From positions 1 through 8,580 of the forward strand of contig JAKMGR010000658.1 of the NCBI GenBank assembly GCA_022424805.1: 8,580 nucleotides of DNA, written 5' to 3'. The notes under the pieces were generated by a model. The model ran no database searches and was not told the DNA's origin. It saw only the letters and a list, made by a program, of their open reading frames with translations. Every line of letters starts with the position of its first letter. Positions within the stretch are counted from its first letter, which is position 1. The stretch comes from Verrucomicrobiales bacterium (GTDB lineage: Bacteria; Verrucomicrobiota; Verrucomicrobiia; Verrucomicrobiales; DEV007). Shown here piece after piece: positions 1 to 7,321 of this stretch. The translations under genes were made by a program, and so were the position numbers.

Positions 1-97
1 CTTCGGGAACAGACTCAAAAGTTACGATTTCTTCTTGAGAAAAAGAGATACTCGCGAGGCTGAGAGAAAGGAATGCTGCAACTTGTGAAACTCTCAT
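1..97 (-). CDS. Secreted protein of unknown function, 5' end only (runs off the left edge)
   Basis: Read on the minus strand from the ATG at 97-95, the frame is open for 32 codons to the window edge. The product starts MRVSQVAAFLSLSLASISFS and continues QEEIVTFESVPE. This is a textbook Sec signal peptide: one Arg near the N-terminus, a hydrophobic core at about residues 5-18, and a likely cleavage just before Gln21. The mature part is too short to name a family. There is no Shine-Dalgarno sequence before the ATG, but a -10-like TATGAT lies 6 nt upstream, which would suit leaderless translation. The gene is divergent from the sulfatase that starts at 269. The signal peptide and the arrangement argue for a real gene; the alternative is a chance open frame of about 100 bases. 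Confidence 0.6.
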   Translation of the reverse strand, partial: MRVSQVAAFLSLSLASISFSQEEIVTFESVPE

Positions 98-103
98 TTG
101 TCT

Positions 104-131
104 ATCATACAGAACCGTCAACCAACGGCAA
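104..131 (-). promoter_or_regulatory. Candidate promoter for the left-edge secreted-protein gene (leaderless?)
   Basis: On the minus strand TTGCCG (131-126; 4 of 6 matches to the -35 consensus) is followed, after 16 bp, by TATGAT (109-104; 5 of 6 matches to the -10 consensus). Six bases then separate the -10 from the ATG at 97, so transcription would start at or next to the A of the start codon. That fits a leaderless mRNA and the missing ribosome binding site. Promoter calls from consensus matching alone are weak. Confidence 0.3.
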
Positions 132-268
132 CGGGGCGATGGGACGAGGTTGCGAAGCGAATTTCGCTCTGGCGACTCGCTCCCTGCACAAGAGACGCTT
201 ACCCAAAAATTTTCGCGCCGCGCATCTCGCTGGACATTCCCTGCAGGAACAGAGAGATTTACGCTTCC

Positions 269-1690
269 ATGAAACAGATTTCCACACTGCTCTTTCTCCT
301 CCTTTCCCTGGCGTCCCTTTCTCTGGCCGATGGAAAAAAGCCCAACGTTCTTCTCCTGATGTCGGATGATCTCAATACCGCTCTCAGTGGATTTGGTCAT
401 CCCCAGTGCAAGACCCCTGAGCTCGATAAGTTGGCCGAGCGCGGCATACGCTTTGAGAACATGCACTGCCAGTATCCCGTATGCGGTGCCTCCCGCGCGT
501 CGATGATGACTGGCCTGTATCCCTACACAAACGGGATGCTCGGAAACAGCGGTAACCTTCGTAAAAACATGCCTGACGTCGTCACCCTCTCCCAGATGTT
601 CCGTAACAACGGCTACCATGCTGGGCGCGTCAGCAAGATCTACCACATGGGTATCCCCACCGAAATCATTCCGGGAACAGCCATTCATGATGATCCCCCG
701 TCATGGGACGAGACCGTAAACATCAAAGCCCTCGAGCAGCATGCTCCGGGCGTTCGGACGGAGTGGTCCCCCTTGGATACCGGCTCACAAACCTTTACCG
801 GAGTCGAGGCATCGACGGGCGATCTCGAACACGCCGACGGGATGGCGGCCGAGGCAGCGATCGAATTCCTCAAGCGCAACAAGGACAAACCTTTCTTCCT
901 CGGTTGTGGTTTCGTCAGGCCTCACGTGCCCTTGGTTGCTCCACAGAAATACTTCGACATCTACGACCGCGACGCAATGGTTGCCCCGACCTTCCCGGAA
1001 GGTGATCTCGAAGACGTGCCGAAAATCATCCGCGAATACAAAGCCAATTCCCGCTACGGAGTCACCCCTGAGTTGCACAAAGGATTGCTCGAAGCCTATT
1101 ACGCCAGCATTTCCTACATGGACGCTCAAGTGGGACGCGTTCTCGATACGCTCGATGAGCTGGGCTTGCGGGAAAACACAATCGTCATCTTCTCGAGCGA
1201 CCACGGTTACCTACTGGGGCACCATAACAAATTTCAAAAACAGCATCTCTTTGAGGAGTCGACACGCATTCCCTTTATCCTTTCCGTTCCCTGGATGGAG
1301 GAAACCCATGGCGCAGCGACCGGGCACCTCACCGAACTGCTTGATCTCTATCCGACCATTGCCGAACTCGCAAAGCTCACTCCTCCAGACAACCTCCACG
1401 GCACAAGTCTGAAACCCCTTCTCGAAAATCCGAAAACACAGGACTGGGGCAAAGACCTTGTCTTCACGATTAGTCGCAGCGGTGGAGAGTCCATCCGCAC
1501 CCACGACTGGCGCTTCACCCATTGGGGATTCGGAAAGAAGGGAAAGGAACTCTTCGACTTGAAGAAAGACCCAGGCGAATTCACCAACCTGGCAAACGAT
1601 CCGGAGCATGCTGAAGTGCTTTCCCAAATGGAAGAGCGACTGCTCAAGAAACGTAAGGATGCGGGTTACGATTCCAAGCGCTACAAGTAG
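269..1690 (+). CDS. Secreted sulfatase, iduronate-2-sulfatase-like
   Basis: A 473-residue formylglycine-dependent sulfatase, expected to hydrolyse a sulfate ester on a polysaccharide outside the cytoplasm. Residues 1-20 are a Sec signal peptide (MKQISTLLFLLL..., cleavage after Ala20). The metal-binding pair D33-D34 lies in LLLMSDDLN. The catalytic motif is C72-G-A-S-R76, followed by ASMMTG; Cys72 is the residue converted to formylglycine. H219 in GFVRPH and D311-H312 in SSDHGYLLGHH are further active-site positions. The GFVRPH and SDHG blocks and the C-terminal RTHDWRFTHW block are typical of iduronate-2-sulfatase relatives (probably SulfAtlas S1_7). The family is secure; the substrate is inferred. 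I chose ATG 269 because the signal peptide starts there. The frame is open back to a TTG at 98, but that extension is Arg-rich, would bury the signal peptide, and abuts the start of the divergent gene. Convergent with the propeller gene, 9 bp away, with no visible terminator between them. Confidence 0.93.
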   Translation: MKQISTLLFLLLSLASLSLADGKKPNVLLLMSDDLNTALSGFGHPQCKTPELDKLAERGIRFENMHCQYPVCGASRASMMTGLYPYTNGMLGNSGNLRKNMPDVVTLSQMFRNNGYHAGRVSKIYHMGIPTEIIPGTAIHDDPPSWDETVNIKALEQHAPGVRTEWSPLDTGSQTFTGVEASTGDLEHADGMAAEAAIEFLKRNKDKPFFLGCGFVRPHVPLVAPQKYFDIYDRDAMVAPTFPEGDLEDVPKIIREYKANSRYGVTPELHKGLLEAYYASISYMDAQVGRVLDTLDELGLRENTIVIFSSDHGYLLGHHNKFQKQHLFEESTRIPFILSVPWMEETHGAATGHLTELLDLYPTIAELAKLTPPDNLHGTSLKPLLENPKTQDWGKDLVFTISRSGGESIRTHDWRFTHWGFGKKGKELFDLKKDPGEFTNLANDPEHAEVLSQMEERLLKKRKDAGYDSKRYK

Positions 1691-1699
1691 CGCGTCCTA

Positions 1700-3289
1700 C
1701 TACTCAAAGGCAATCACTTCCCGAATCGTTCGCCCGTAAATCACGGTCCCGTCTGTCGATATACTCGCCCTCGTGTAGGCATCACCGAGAGTGCCCAGAT
1801 CGTTTACCGCGTGGACAGTAGACTCGTCGAACACTTCCGCATCAGCCTGAATCACAAATACCAATCCGCTGAGGATCGGAACGTAGAGACGATTTCCAAA
1901 AGCCGTCGCAAGAGGAGAAGCGGTATGACCCCATCCGTTACCAACCGCTCGATCGTCGCCCATTACCTTTATCCCTCTCGCATTCTTCACGCGATTGGGA
2001 ACCAGCGAGGTGTAACTCACATTGTTCTTCCAACCTTTCTTGGTAACGGCAGCCAGATCTTCTTTTCGGTGTTCCGCATTCCAGAGGACTTGCTCTTGCT
2101 CTCCTTTCTCGCGCAGTAGCTGCAACGGCAGTTCCAGATACTCCACGCTTCCGCTTTTGAGATTTACCCGCCCGAGATAATTCGCGGTGTAGGCGCGAAA
2201 GTAGTGATACTCCCCCACTCGCAGATTCGACCCCTGGGTAATTGATCTCCCTTTTTTGGAGGGAAGATTTTCAGTGACCGTTTTTCGTCCCTCAGTTGTC
2301 CAGCGTCTCACGGGAACATCCTTCGTGATCGAGGTTTTCCGATTCACCTTTCCACTCTCGGCATCGACCCACCAATGTTCGCTGCCCTGAAAAATCAGCA
2401 CTTCGCCATTCACGACCGGATAGGTCTGAGTCGACATGAAGCCGGGAATTGGAAGCGTCCATCGAGTTGCCCCATCATTAGCATGGATCATCGAAACGCC
2501 CTCAGGCTCAGGAGGGCCATGCCCGCCACCCCTTCCGACAACCAGCACCGCCGAACCGTCACCGAGGAATTGCACGAGAGGGTGGCAACCCATGTTGACT
2601 CCGCATTCACTCAGCCAGACCTGCTCCCCCGTCTCGGCATTGAGAGCTTGCAACTGCGTCCACTCTTCATGTGGTGCATCCTTGTTCTCGTGGGTAAAAT
2701 GTCCGTGCTCGTCAGGATGATAGACCTGCCGATGAAAGATCAGCTTTCCCTCAAAAAGAATCGGTTGCCCTCGCGAGCAACTCGTCACCGCTCTGGACCA
2801 AACTTCTTTTCCTTGGAAATCGAAACAGACGATGCGGCCGGCCGGATTGAGAAACCACACCTTTTCTCCGTCAGTCATCGCCGAAGGAGCTGATGCATCA
2901 CCGAACGGTGCACTGATCTTTGTCTGGTAGCCTCCCACAATTTCGCGCTGCCAGAGAACTTCGCCCGTCTCTGCGGAAAGGCACAGGGCAACGATGTCAC
3001 TCGCCGTTTTCACCGGCTCATCGACTGGCTTCACCATCGTAAGAAAAACCCGATCTCCCCAAACCACAGGGGTCGATTGCCCGGTTTCAGGCAGCTCCGT
3101 TCGCCACTTCACGTTCTTTCCCAGCGAGGCACTCCACTCGAGCGGCCGAGGAGATTCCTTCACCGTGTGGTCAAAATTTGGTCCTGCACCCTGGTTCCAG
3201 TTTTCCCCGGAACAGAATAAGGGAAGACAAATCGCAGCCACTGGAATCCAGCCGGAGAAAAAGGAATTCATCCTGCCACCATGACTCAT
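1700..3289 (-). CDS. Secreted PQQ/BamB-type beta-propeller protein
   Basis: A 529-residue protein with an N-terminal signal peptide (hydrophobic core at about residues 13-26, cleaved near CSG|ENW). The mature part is a beta-propeller of the PQQ-repeat/BamB type. The repeated blade signature is visible at residues 106-113 (AETGEVLW), 156-164 (FDFQGKEVW), 217-225 (NAETGEQVW) and 269-277 (HANDGATRW). A similar WWVDAESGKVN block follows in the C-terminal half. The opening WNQGAGPNFDH followed by KWRTELPETGQSTPVVWG is typical of the large group of such proteins in Planctomycetota and Verrucomicrobiota, most without a known function. I see no haem-binding CxxCH, so it is not a quinohaemoprotein. 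It could bind a cofactor or ligand or act as a scaffold. The start could instead be Met7 (ATG at 3271), preceded by GGTGGCAGG, but the longer form puts an Arg before the hydrophobic core. Convergent with the first sulfatase and divergent from the gene at 3381. Confidence 0.9.
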   Translation of the reverse strand: MSHGGRMNSFFSGWIPVAAICLPLFCSGENWNQGAGPNFDHTVKESPRPLEWSASLGKNVKWRTELPETGQSTPVVWGDRVFLTMVKPVDEPVKTASDIVALCLSAETGEVLWQREIVGGYQTKISAPFGDASAPSAMTDGEKVWFLNPAGRIVCFDFQGKEVWSRAVTSCSRGQPILFEGKLIFHRQVYHPDEHGHFTHENKDAPHEEWTQLQALNAETGEQVWLSECGVNMGCHPLVQFLGDGSAVLVVGRGGGHGPPEPEGVSMIHANDGATRWTLPIPGFMSTQTYPVVNGEVLIFQGSEHWWVDAESGKVNRKTSITKDVPVRRWTTEGRKTVTENLPSKKGRSITQGSNLRVGEYHYFRAYTANYLGRVNLKSGSVEYLELPLQLLREKGEQEQVLWNAEHRKEDLAAVTKKGWKNNVSYTSLVPNRVKNARGIKVMGDDRAVGNGWGHTASPLATAFGNRLYVPILSGLVFVIQADAEVFDESTVHAVNDLGTLGDAYTRASISTDGTVIYGRTIREVIAFE

Positions 3290-3380
3290 CCCATCGGGAA
3301 AACCAATTTTCTCTTCCCCATCGACCAGCCCCCAATCACGTAACTGTTCATCCCCTAGCTTTCCGTGTGAGATCCTGAGT

Positions 3381-4169
3381 ATGAATCAATTTTCCCTATG
3401 CTTTGCCATCCTGCTGGCAATCCCATTTTTCACAAAAGCCGACGAGGCCACAAACTTCGGCCCGACCGAATGTGAGGGTGACTACAAATACCACCTCCAA
3501 GGAGTCTGCTCGGACCGGAAAAGCAACCTCTACTGGTCTTTCACAACCGATCTTGTGAAAACAGATTCCGCAGGAAAAGTCATCAAGCAGATCCCGGTCG
3601 ACAATCACCACGGAGACCTATGCTTTCACGAGGGAAAAATCTATGTTGCCGTCAACCTCGGCCGGTTCAATGATCCCGAGGGCAACGCCGACTCGTGGGT
3701 CTACGTTTACGATTCGGATTCGCTCGAGGAAATATCACGCCACGAAGTCCAGGAAGTCTTTCACGGAGCCGGCGGCATGGATGTGAGGGACGGGCATTTT
3801 TACATAGTAGGCGGCCTTCCAGACGGGGTGGAGGAAAACTATGCCTACGAATACGACGAGAGTTTTCAGTTTGTGAAAAAGCACATCATCCCGAGCGGAT
3901 GGACACGGCTCGGAATCCAGACAGCAGCATGGCAAGGCGGAGCGTGGTGGTTTGGTTGCTACGGTTCGCCCAAGATCCTCCTGAAAACCGATCGAGATTT
4001 CCAGATACTGGGACGCTACGAGTTCGATTGCTCACTGGGAATTATTGGAATCGACAAGGATCAATTCCTCGTCGCAAAGGGCCCGAAGACAGAAGCCAAG
4101 CGCTGCCGAGGCACGCTCCATCTCGCGAAACCGGACATGGAAAAGGGATTAGTTTTCCTACCGGAATAA
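3381..4169 (+). CDS. Secreted propeller-like protein of unknown function
   Basis: A 262-residue protein starting with a Sec signal peptide (MNQFSLCFAILLAIPFFTKA, cleavage after Ala20). I do not recognise a named family. The mature sequence has short repeats of the type GKIYVAVNLG, DSWVYVYDSDSLE, GHFYIVGGLPD, AYEYDESFQFVKKH and GGAWWFGCYGSP. These read as successive four-stranded blades of a small beta-propeller (NHL, SMP-30 or glutamine-cyclotransferase-like architecture). Several Asp, His and Trp residues (DNHHGDLCFH at about 74-83, HGAGGMD, WTRLG) could line a ligand or metal site. Cys31 and Cys43 could form a disulfide. The gene sits alone between divergent and convergent neighbours, with 91 bp to the divergent propeller gene and 16 bp to the convergent sulfatase stop. 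Its place inside the sulfatase cluster suggests a role in sugar binding or processing, but that is inference only. Confidence 0.8.
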   Translation: MNQFSLCFAILLAIPFFTKADEATNFGPTECEGDYKYHLQGVCSDRKSNLYWSFTTDLVKTDSAGKVIKQIPVDNHHGDLCFHEGKIYVAVNLGRFNDPEGNADSWVYVYDSDSLEEISRHEVQEVFHGAGGMDVRDGHFYIVGGLPDGVEENYAYEYDESFQFVKKHIIPSGWTRLGIQTAAWQGGAWWFGCYGSPKILLKTDRDFQILGRYEFDCSLGIIGIDKDQFLVAKGPKTEAKRCRGTLHLAKPDMEKGLVFLPE

Positions 4170-4185
4170 AATTCTGTCAGGAAAC

Positions 4186-5538
4186 TTACGGCGAAGGCCG
4201 TTTGCGATCCTTCTCGATCTCATCAGTCCACTTTCGCAACACTGCATTCATCCTCTTGACCCTGTCAGGATGATACGCAGCGACATCGTTCGATTCTGAC
4301 GGGTCGGAGTCGAGATGGAACAAAGCCGGAGGCAAACGCGAAGGCTCCTTCGGCATATTCTTTGTCACGAAGGGCCGAACCAGTTTCCAGTCCCCCTCCC
4401 GAATCGCCGCGTTGTGGGTGTAGCACGGTCTCCATCGATTCCACTGCCAGAAGCGATGTCTGGGAGCATCAAATTCCCCGCCTTCGAGGACACTCCGTAA
4501 GCTCACTCCGTCGAGCTTGTTTCCACCTTCCGAAGCATCCGGCAATCCACACAACTCAACCAAGGTAGCAAATACATCGGCGAAATGGATCGGTGCGGAG
4601 CTTCCACCTGGAGAAAACCTGCCATCCCAACGCACCATGAAGGGAACGCGTATCCCGCCTTCATGCACTTCATATTTTGCCCCACGCAGACCGTTATTGA
4701 ACCGCTTTTCCACCAACGGATCAGGCCCGTTGTCGCTCGCAAAAAGGATGATGGTATTTTCCGCAATGCCCAACTCATCGAGCTCCTCCAAAAGCGTCCC
4801 GATTCCCTCATCCATGATTTCGATCATCGCGTAGACCGTTGCAGTCTCTTCGCTCAATCCCTGATCCAGATAGGGCTTCACTCGCTCCGCCGGAGCATCA
4901 ATCGGACGGTGGGGAGCATAGTGAGCAAGATGAAGAAAGAATGGCGCCCCCTTGTTCCGGCGCACGAACTCAATCGCACGGCTCGACAACTCACTCGTCA
5001 GGTAGTCGTTCGGCTTGTTGAAGTCCTCGACCGTTCCATTGACATCGAGTTGAAACGCAAAATAACTCTGCGCCATGAGGTGACCGAGAAACACCTCCAC
5101 CTCATCGAATCCCCTCCTGAGAGGGTGATACTCCTCGCCGAGACCAAGATGCCATTTCCCGATAATTCCCGTTCGGTATCCTCCGGACCGAAAGCGATCG
5201 GCAAGAGTCTCCTCATCGAGCCGCAACCTCGTGAACTCGGGATACTTCTCCATGTTCAGCGTCACAACGCCTGTGCGGTGTGGGTATCGCCCGGTGAGCA
5301 GAGACGCCCGTGCTGGAGCACAAACTGATGAACCAGAATAAGCCTGGGAAAAATACACACTCTCGGATTTGAGACGATCCAGGTTTGGAGTGCGGCTGCT
5401 ACCCTTGTTGAAACACGATAAGTCCCCCACTGCCATGTCATCGGCCAGGATAAGAATGACGTTGGGTTGATTCTTTTCCGCTCCCGTGGCGAACACTACA
5501 CTGGTGATGAACCCCACCAACAAGATCCAGCGAATCAT
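4186..5538 (-). CDS. Secreted sulfatase, arylsulfatase A type
   Basis: A 450-residue formylglycine sulfatase with a signal peptide (MIRWILLVGFITSVVFATGA, cleavage after Ala20). The metal-binding pair is D33-D34 in LILADDMAVGDL. The catalytic motif C73-A-P-A-R77 is followed by ASLLTGRYPHRTG; Cys73 is converted to formylglycine. K129 and H131 in GIIGKWHLG, H211 in HYAPHRP, and D270-N271 in FASDNGPD complete the usual active site. The C-terminal block with REGDWKLVRP and FHLDSDPSESNDVA is the standard sulfatase C-terminal subdomain. Length and motif order are normal, so it should be active. GKWHLG and SDNG place it with arylsulfatase A/GALNS-type enzymes, distinct from the iduronate-2-sulfatase-like enzyme at 269-1690, so the two probably attack different sulfate positions. 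The start lies 3 bp after the stop of the hydrolase-DUF1080 gene, so the two are very likely co-transcribed. An AAGAAG stretch about 7 bases upstream, inside the end of the preceding gene, may serve as a weak ribosome binding site. Confidence 0.95.
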   Translation of the reverse strand: MIRWILLVGFITSVVFATGAEKNQPNVILILADDMAVGDLSCFNKGSSRTPNLDRLKSESVYFSQAYSGSSVCAPARASLLTGRYPHRTGVVTLNMEKYPEFTRLRLDEETLADRFRSGGYRTGIIGKWHLGLGEEYHPLRRGFDEVEVFLGHLMAQSYFAFQLDVNGTVEDFNKPNDYLTSELSSRAIEFVRRNKGAPFFLHLAHYAPHRPIDAPAERVKPYLDQGLSEETATVYAMIEIMDEGIGTLLEELDELGIAENTIILFASDNGPDPLVEKRFNNGLRGAKYEVHEGGIRVPFMVRWDGRFSPGGSSAPIHFADVFATLVELCGLPDASEGGNKLDGVSLRSVLEGGEFDAPRHRFWQWNRWRPCYTHNAAIREGDWKLVRPFVTKNMPKEPSRLPPALFHLDSDPSESNDVAAYHPDRVKRMNAVLRKWTDEIEKDRKRPSP

Positions 5539-5541
5539 GAT

Positions 5542-7224
5542 CTACTTCTTCTTTGCCTTCGGCAAAACGGGGCCCGTTCCCTGGGGACGCGCTGTCTTTG
5601 GTCGATCAATCCGTATTGCTCCTTTGAAAGATTTGTCAGGATCAAACGGAATAATTTCAACATCGTCATCCAATGCCTTCACTTTCATTTCCCGAATCTC
5701 TACCTGGTTCGGATTTCCCCGATGGAGTTGAATCGCAAGGAGTCCCTCCAGCGCGCGCCCTTCTTCGTGACAATCGATCAACTCAGAAGTTGTCTTCCCG
5801 GCGACCTGATGGATCAGGTGGTTGCCCCGAGCAATCACTGTGTATTCCTGCCAATCGCTGACATCGACGTCGACCGGATCGTGCTCTGATAAAAGCCACC
5901 GCGCCCCGTCTGGATCGAGGAGAACGTTTTTCCCGTTCAGTCCGAAAATTCCCCGGCCCTTCTCTTCGTAGGTCATTGCCGTATGCTCAATCGCCGGATG
6001 CACGTCGCACTGGTAGCCAGAGATCACCCAAGGAGCGATCTCCTTGCGTTCCTGGCTTCGATACTGAATGCCGGAATTGTTGTCTCCCACCACCCGCATC
6101 GTAGCGCGCAGCTCGAAGTTCTTCACCGTGCCACCACGCCAGATCAGAAAGGAATTGTGATCCAACTGATCGGGCCCCTCACAAGTTCCCACGACCATAC
6201 CATTCTCGACCTTCCACAACTTTGGATCCCCATCCCAGCCATCGAGATTTTTCCCGTTGAAGAGGGAAACAAATTCGACATCTCCATCGCCCTTGAGCTT
6301 CGCGATCAGGAAATCCGTCGAAGACGCATGCTCTTGATCAGGCGAGTCAGGATACACGAGTTCACATGCAACGCCCGTATTCTGACAGTGCTCCTGCAAC
6401 TTCACACCGAAGTTCGCGGTATGAGTAGGATCCTTTTCCTCCTGCCCGATCGCCGGAGGACGGCTGTAGGAGAGATAGATGGCCGGATCGTCCTTCGTTA
6501 CCAAGGCATAGGGCGAATACTCTTCGATCCACGGCAGGATCTCTTCGCGCTTCTCCAGAAAGTCGCCAAAATTCTTCAGACCAAAAGCGTGGCCTCCGTA
6601 ACGACTGTTGGGAGTCCACTCCCTCATCTGCCTGGGATCGAGACTGGTCTGCGCACCAATCACAGCCGCGCACCACAACCGGCTCGATTCGCGAGCGACG
6701 GGATCATCGCTGTCGAGATCTGCGAGGTCATCGTGAAAGGCGAGCCACAGGCTGGAACACGCGCCTGCCGATCCCCCGGCGGCGCCGATTCGCTCCTTGT
6801 CGATATTCCATTCCTTTGCCTTGCTGCGAACAAACTGCAGAGCCCGAGCCGCATCGTGTAGCGGAGCTTTTACGGGAGGAGTAGTATCCTTGTCAGGATC
6901 TCTATTAATCAATCGGTAGTTGATCGCCACCACAGAAATCCCGGCCTCGAGGAGGGCATTGGGATCCGCAAAGCGGTGCAATCTTTCTTTGGATCCTCCG
7001 GTCCATCCGCCGCCATGAATCACAAAAGCAACAGGAGTGGGAGTGTCCGACTCCGCTTTCCAGAAATCCAGAACGTGTCGCACATGGTCACCATATTGAA
7101 CCTCCGAATGGGTGGCCGGAGGAACCGAAGCATCATACTTCGCCGGTGCCTTCGCCTTCTGGCCATAAGACACAAAGGAAAGAGAACAAATTCCTAGGAT
7201 GAAAAATCGAATCGCGTTGGTCAT
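5542..7224 (-). CDS. Secreted alpha/beta-hydrolase fused to a DUF1080 (3-keto-disaccharide hydrolase) domain
   Basis: A 560-residue two-domain protein. Residues 1-21 are a signal peptide (cleavage near SYG|QKA). Residues about 40-312 form an alpha/beta-hydrolase of the acetyl-xylan-esterase/BD-FAE kind. The oxyanion motif is H70-G-G-G-W74, the nucleophile is Ser152 in GGSAGA, and H299 in DQEHAS is the likely catalytic His. D265 is a possible catalytic Asp, because the usual HGxxD after the sixth strand is replaced by SYSRPP. Residues about 317-535 are DUF1080/PF06439, opening with SLFNGKNLDGW and W-K-V-E-N-G-M-V. Further signatures are NSGIQYRSQ, GYQCDV and GRALEGLLAIQLH. Members of this family act as 3-keto-glycoside hydrolases or resemble lectin/GH16-type jelly rolls. 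The tail is Lys-rich (PKAKKK). One chain could therefore remove an ester group and bind or cleave the sugar. It is the first gene of an operon with the sulfatase 3 bp downstream. Domain assignment is firm; the substrate is inferred. Confidence 0.92.
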   Translation of the reverse strand: MTNAIRFFILGICSLSFVSYGQKAKAPAKYDASVPPATHSEVQYGDHVRHVLDFWKAESDTPTPVAFVIHGGGWTGGSKERLHRFADPNALLEAGISVVAINYRLINRDPDKDTTPPVKAPLHDAARALQFVRSKAKEWNIDKERIGAAGGSAGACSSLWLAFHDDLADLDSDDPVARESSRLWCAAVIGAQTSLDPRQMREWTPNSRYGGHAFGLKNFGDFLEKREEILPWIEEYSPYALVTKDDPAIYLSYSRPPAIGQEEKDPTHTANFGVKLQEHCQNTGVACELVYPDSPDQEHASSTDFLIAKLKGDGDVEFVSLFNGKNLDGWDGDPKLWKVENGMVVGTCEGPDQLDHNSFLIWRGGTVKNFELRATMRVVGDNNSGIQYRSQERKEIAPWVISGYQCDVHPAIEHTAMTYEEKGRGIFGLNGKNVLLDPDGARWLLSEHDPVDVDVSDWQEYTVIARGNHLIHQVAGKTTSELIDCHEEGRALEGLLAIQLHRGNPNQVEIREMKVKALDDDVEIIPFDPDKSFKGAIRIDRPKTARPQGTGPVLPKAKKK

Positions 7225-7245
7225 AATGAGAGAAAATCTAGCGAT

Positions 7246-7275
7246 TATCTAACGGAACGACCGCTCTACCGTCAA
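7246..7275 (-). promoter_or_regulatory. Candidate promoter of the hydrolase-sulfatase operon
   Basis: On the minus strand TTGACG (7275-7270; 5 of 6 to the -35 consensus) is followed after 18 bp by TAGATAAT (7251-7244). This element can be read as a poor -10 (TAGATA, 18-bp spacing) or as a good one (GATAAT, 5 of 6, but 20-bp spacing). Transcription would start roughly 10-15 bases before the ATG at 7224. No Shine-Dalgarno sequence is seen before that ATG. The position, just past the hairpin at the end of the integrase relic, fits an independent promoter for the operon. This is a consensus match only. Confidence 0.27.
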
Positions 7276-7290
7276 GATTCCAAGATACGC

Positions 7291-7321
7291 AACCCTGTCA
7301 GGCGGGAGCGCCAACAGGGTT
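7291..7321. other. Strong hairpin spanning the former intI stop codon (terminator-like or attC-like)
   Basis: AACCCTGT (7291-7298) pairs perfectly with ACAGGGTT (7314-7321). Inside these arms GGCG (7301-7304) pairs with CGCC (7309-7312) around the tetraloop GGAG. Unpaired CA and A lie between the two stems, giving 12 paired positions in 31 nt. In the minus orientation it covers the TGA that would end the integrase if its frameshifts were repaired, then comes the candidate promoter of the hydrolase operon, so a terminator role is natural. No U-tract follows on either strand. The flanks GCTTAAC (7325-7319) and GTTGCGT (7293-7287) resemble the R'' (RYYYAAC) and R' (GTTRRRY, one mismatch) boxes of integron attC sites, but the 39-nt total is shorter than usual attC sites. 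Confidence 0.6.

Noticed and set aside
98..268. In-frame 57-codon N-terminal extension of the first sulfatase from a TTG at 98
   Set aside because: It would place an Arg-rich stretch ahead of a perfect signal peptide, starts with TTG, and lies immediately next to the divergent start codon at 97. The ATG at 269 is much better supported.
741..1412. Plus-strand open frame (223 codons) inside the first sulfatase
   Set aside because: An out-of-frame shadow rich in Ser, Thr, Pro and Arg; the overlapping sulfatase frame has all the catalytic motifs.
1691..1699. Terminator between the convergent first sulfatase and propeller genes
   Set aside because: The 9-bp gap holds no inverted repeat or T-tract; any terminator would have to lie inside the coding regions.
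4257..4270. Shared ACCCTGTCAGG string here and at 7292-7302
   Set aside because: The match is short, lies in coding sequence here, and has no matching hairpin partner; probably coincidence.
4585..5328. Plus-strand open frame (247 codons) opposite the second sulfatase
   Set aside because: A shadow of the sulfatase frame; the composition is Arg/His-rich with no family motifs.
5983..6861. Long plus-strand open frame (292 codons) opposite the hydrolase-DUF1080 gene
   Set aside because: It is antisense to a gene with clear domains and catalytic motifs, and its translation shows no recognisable domain or signal peptide.
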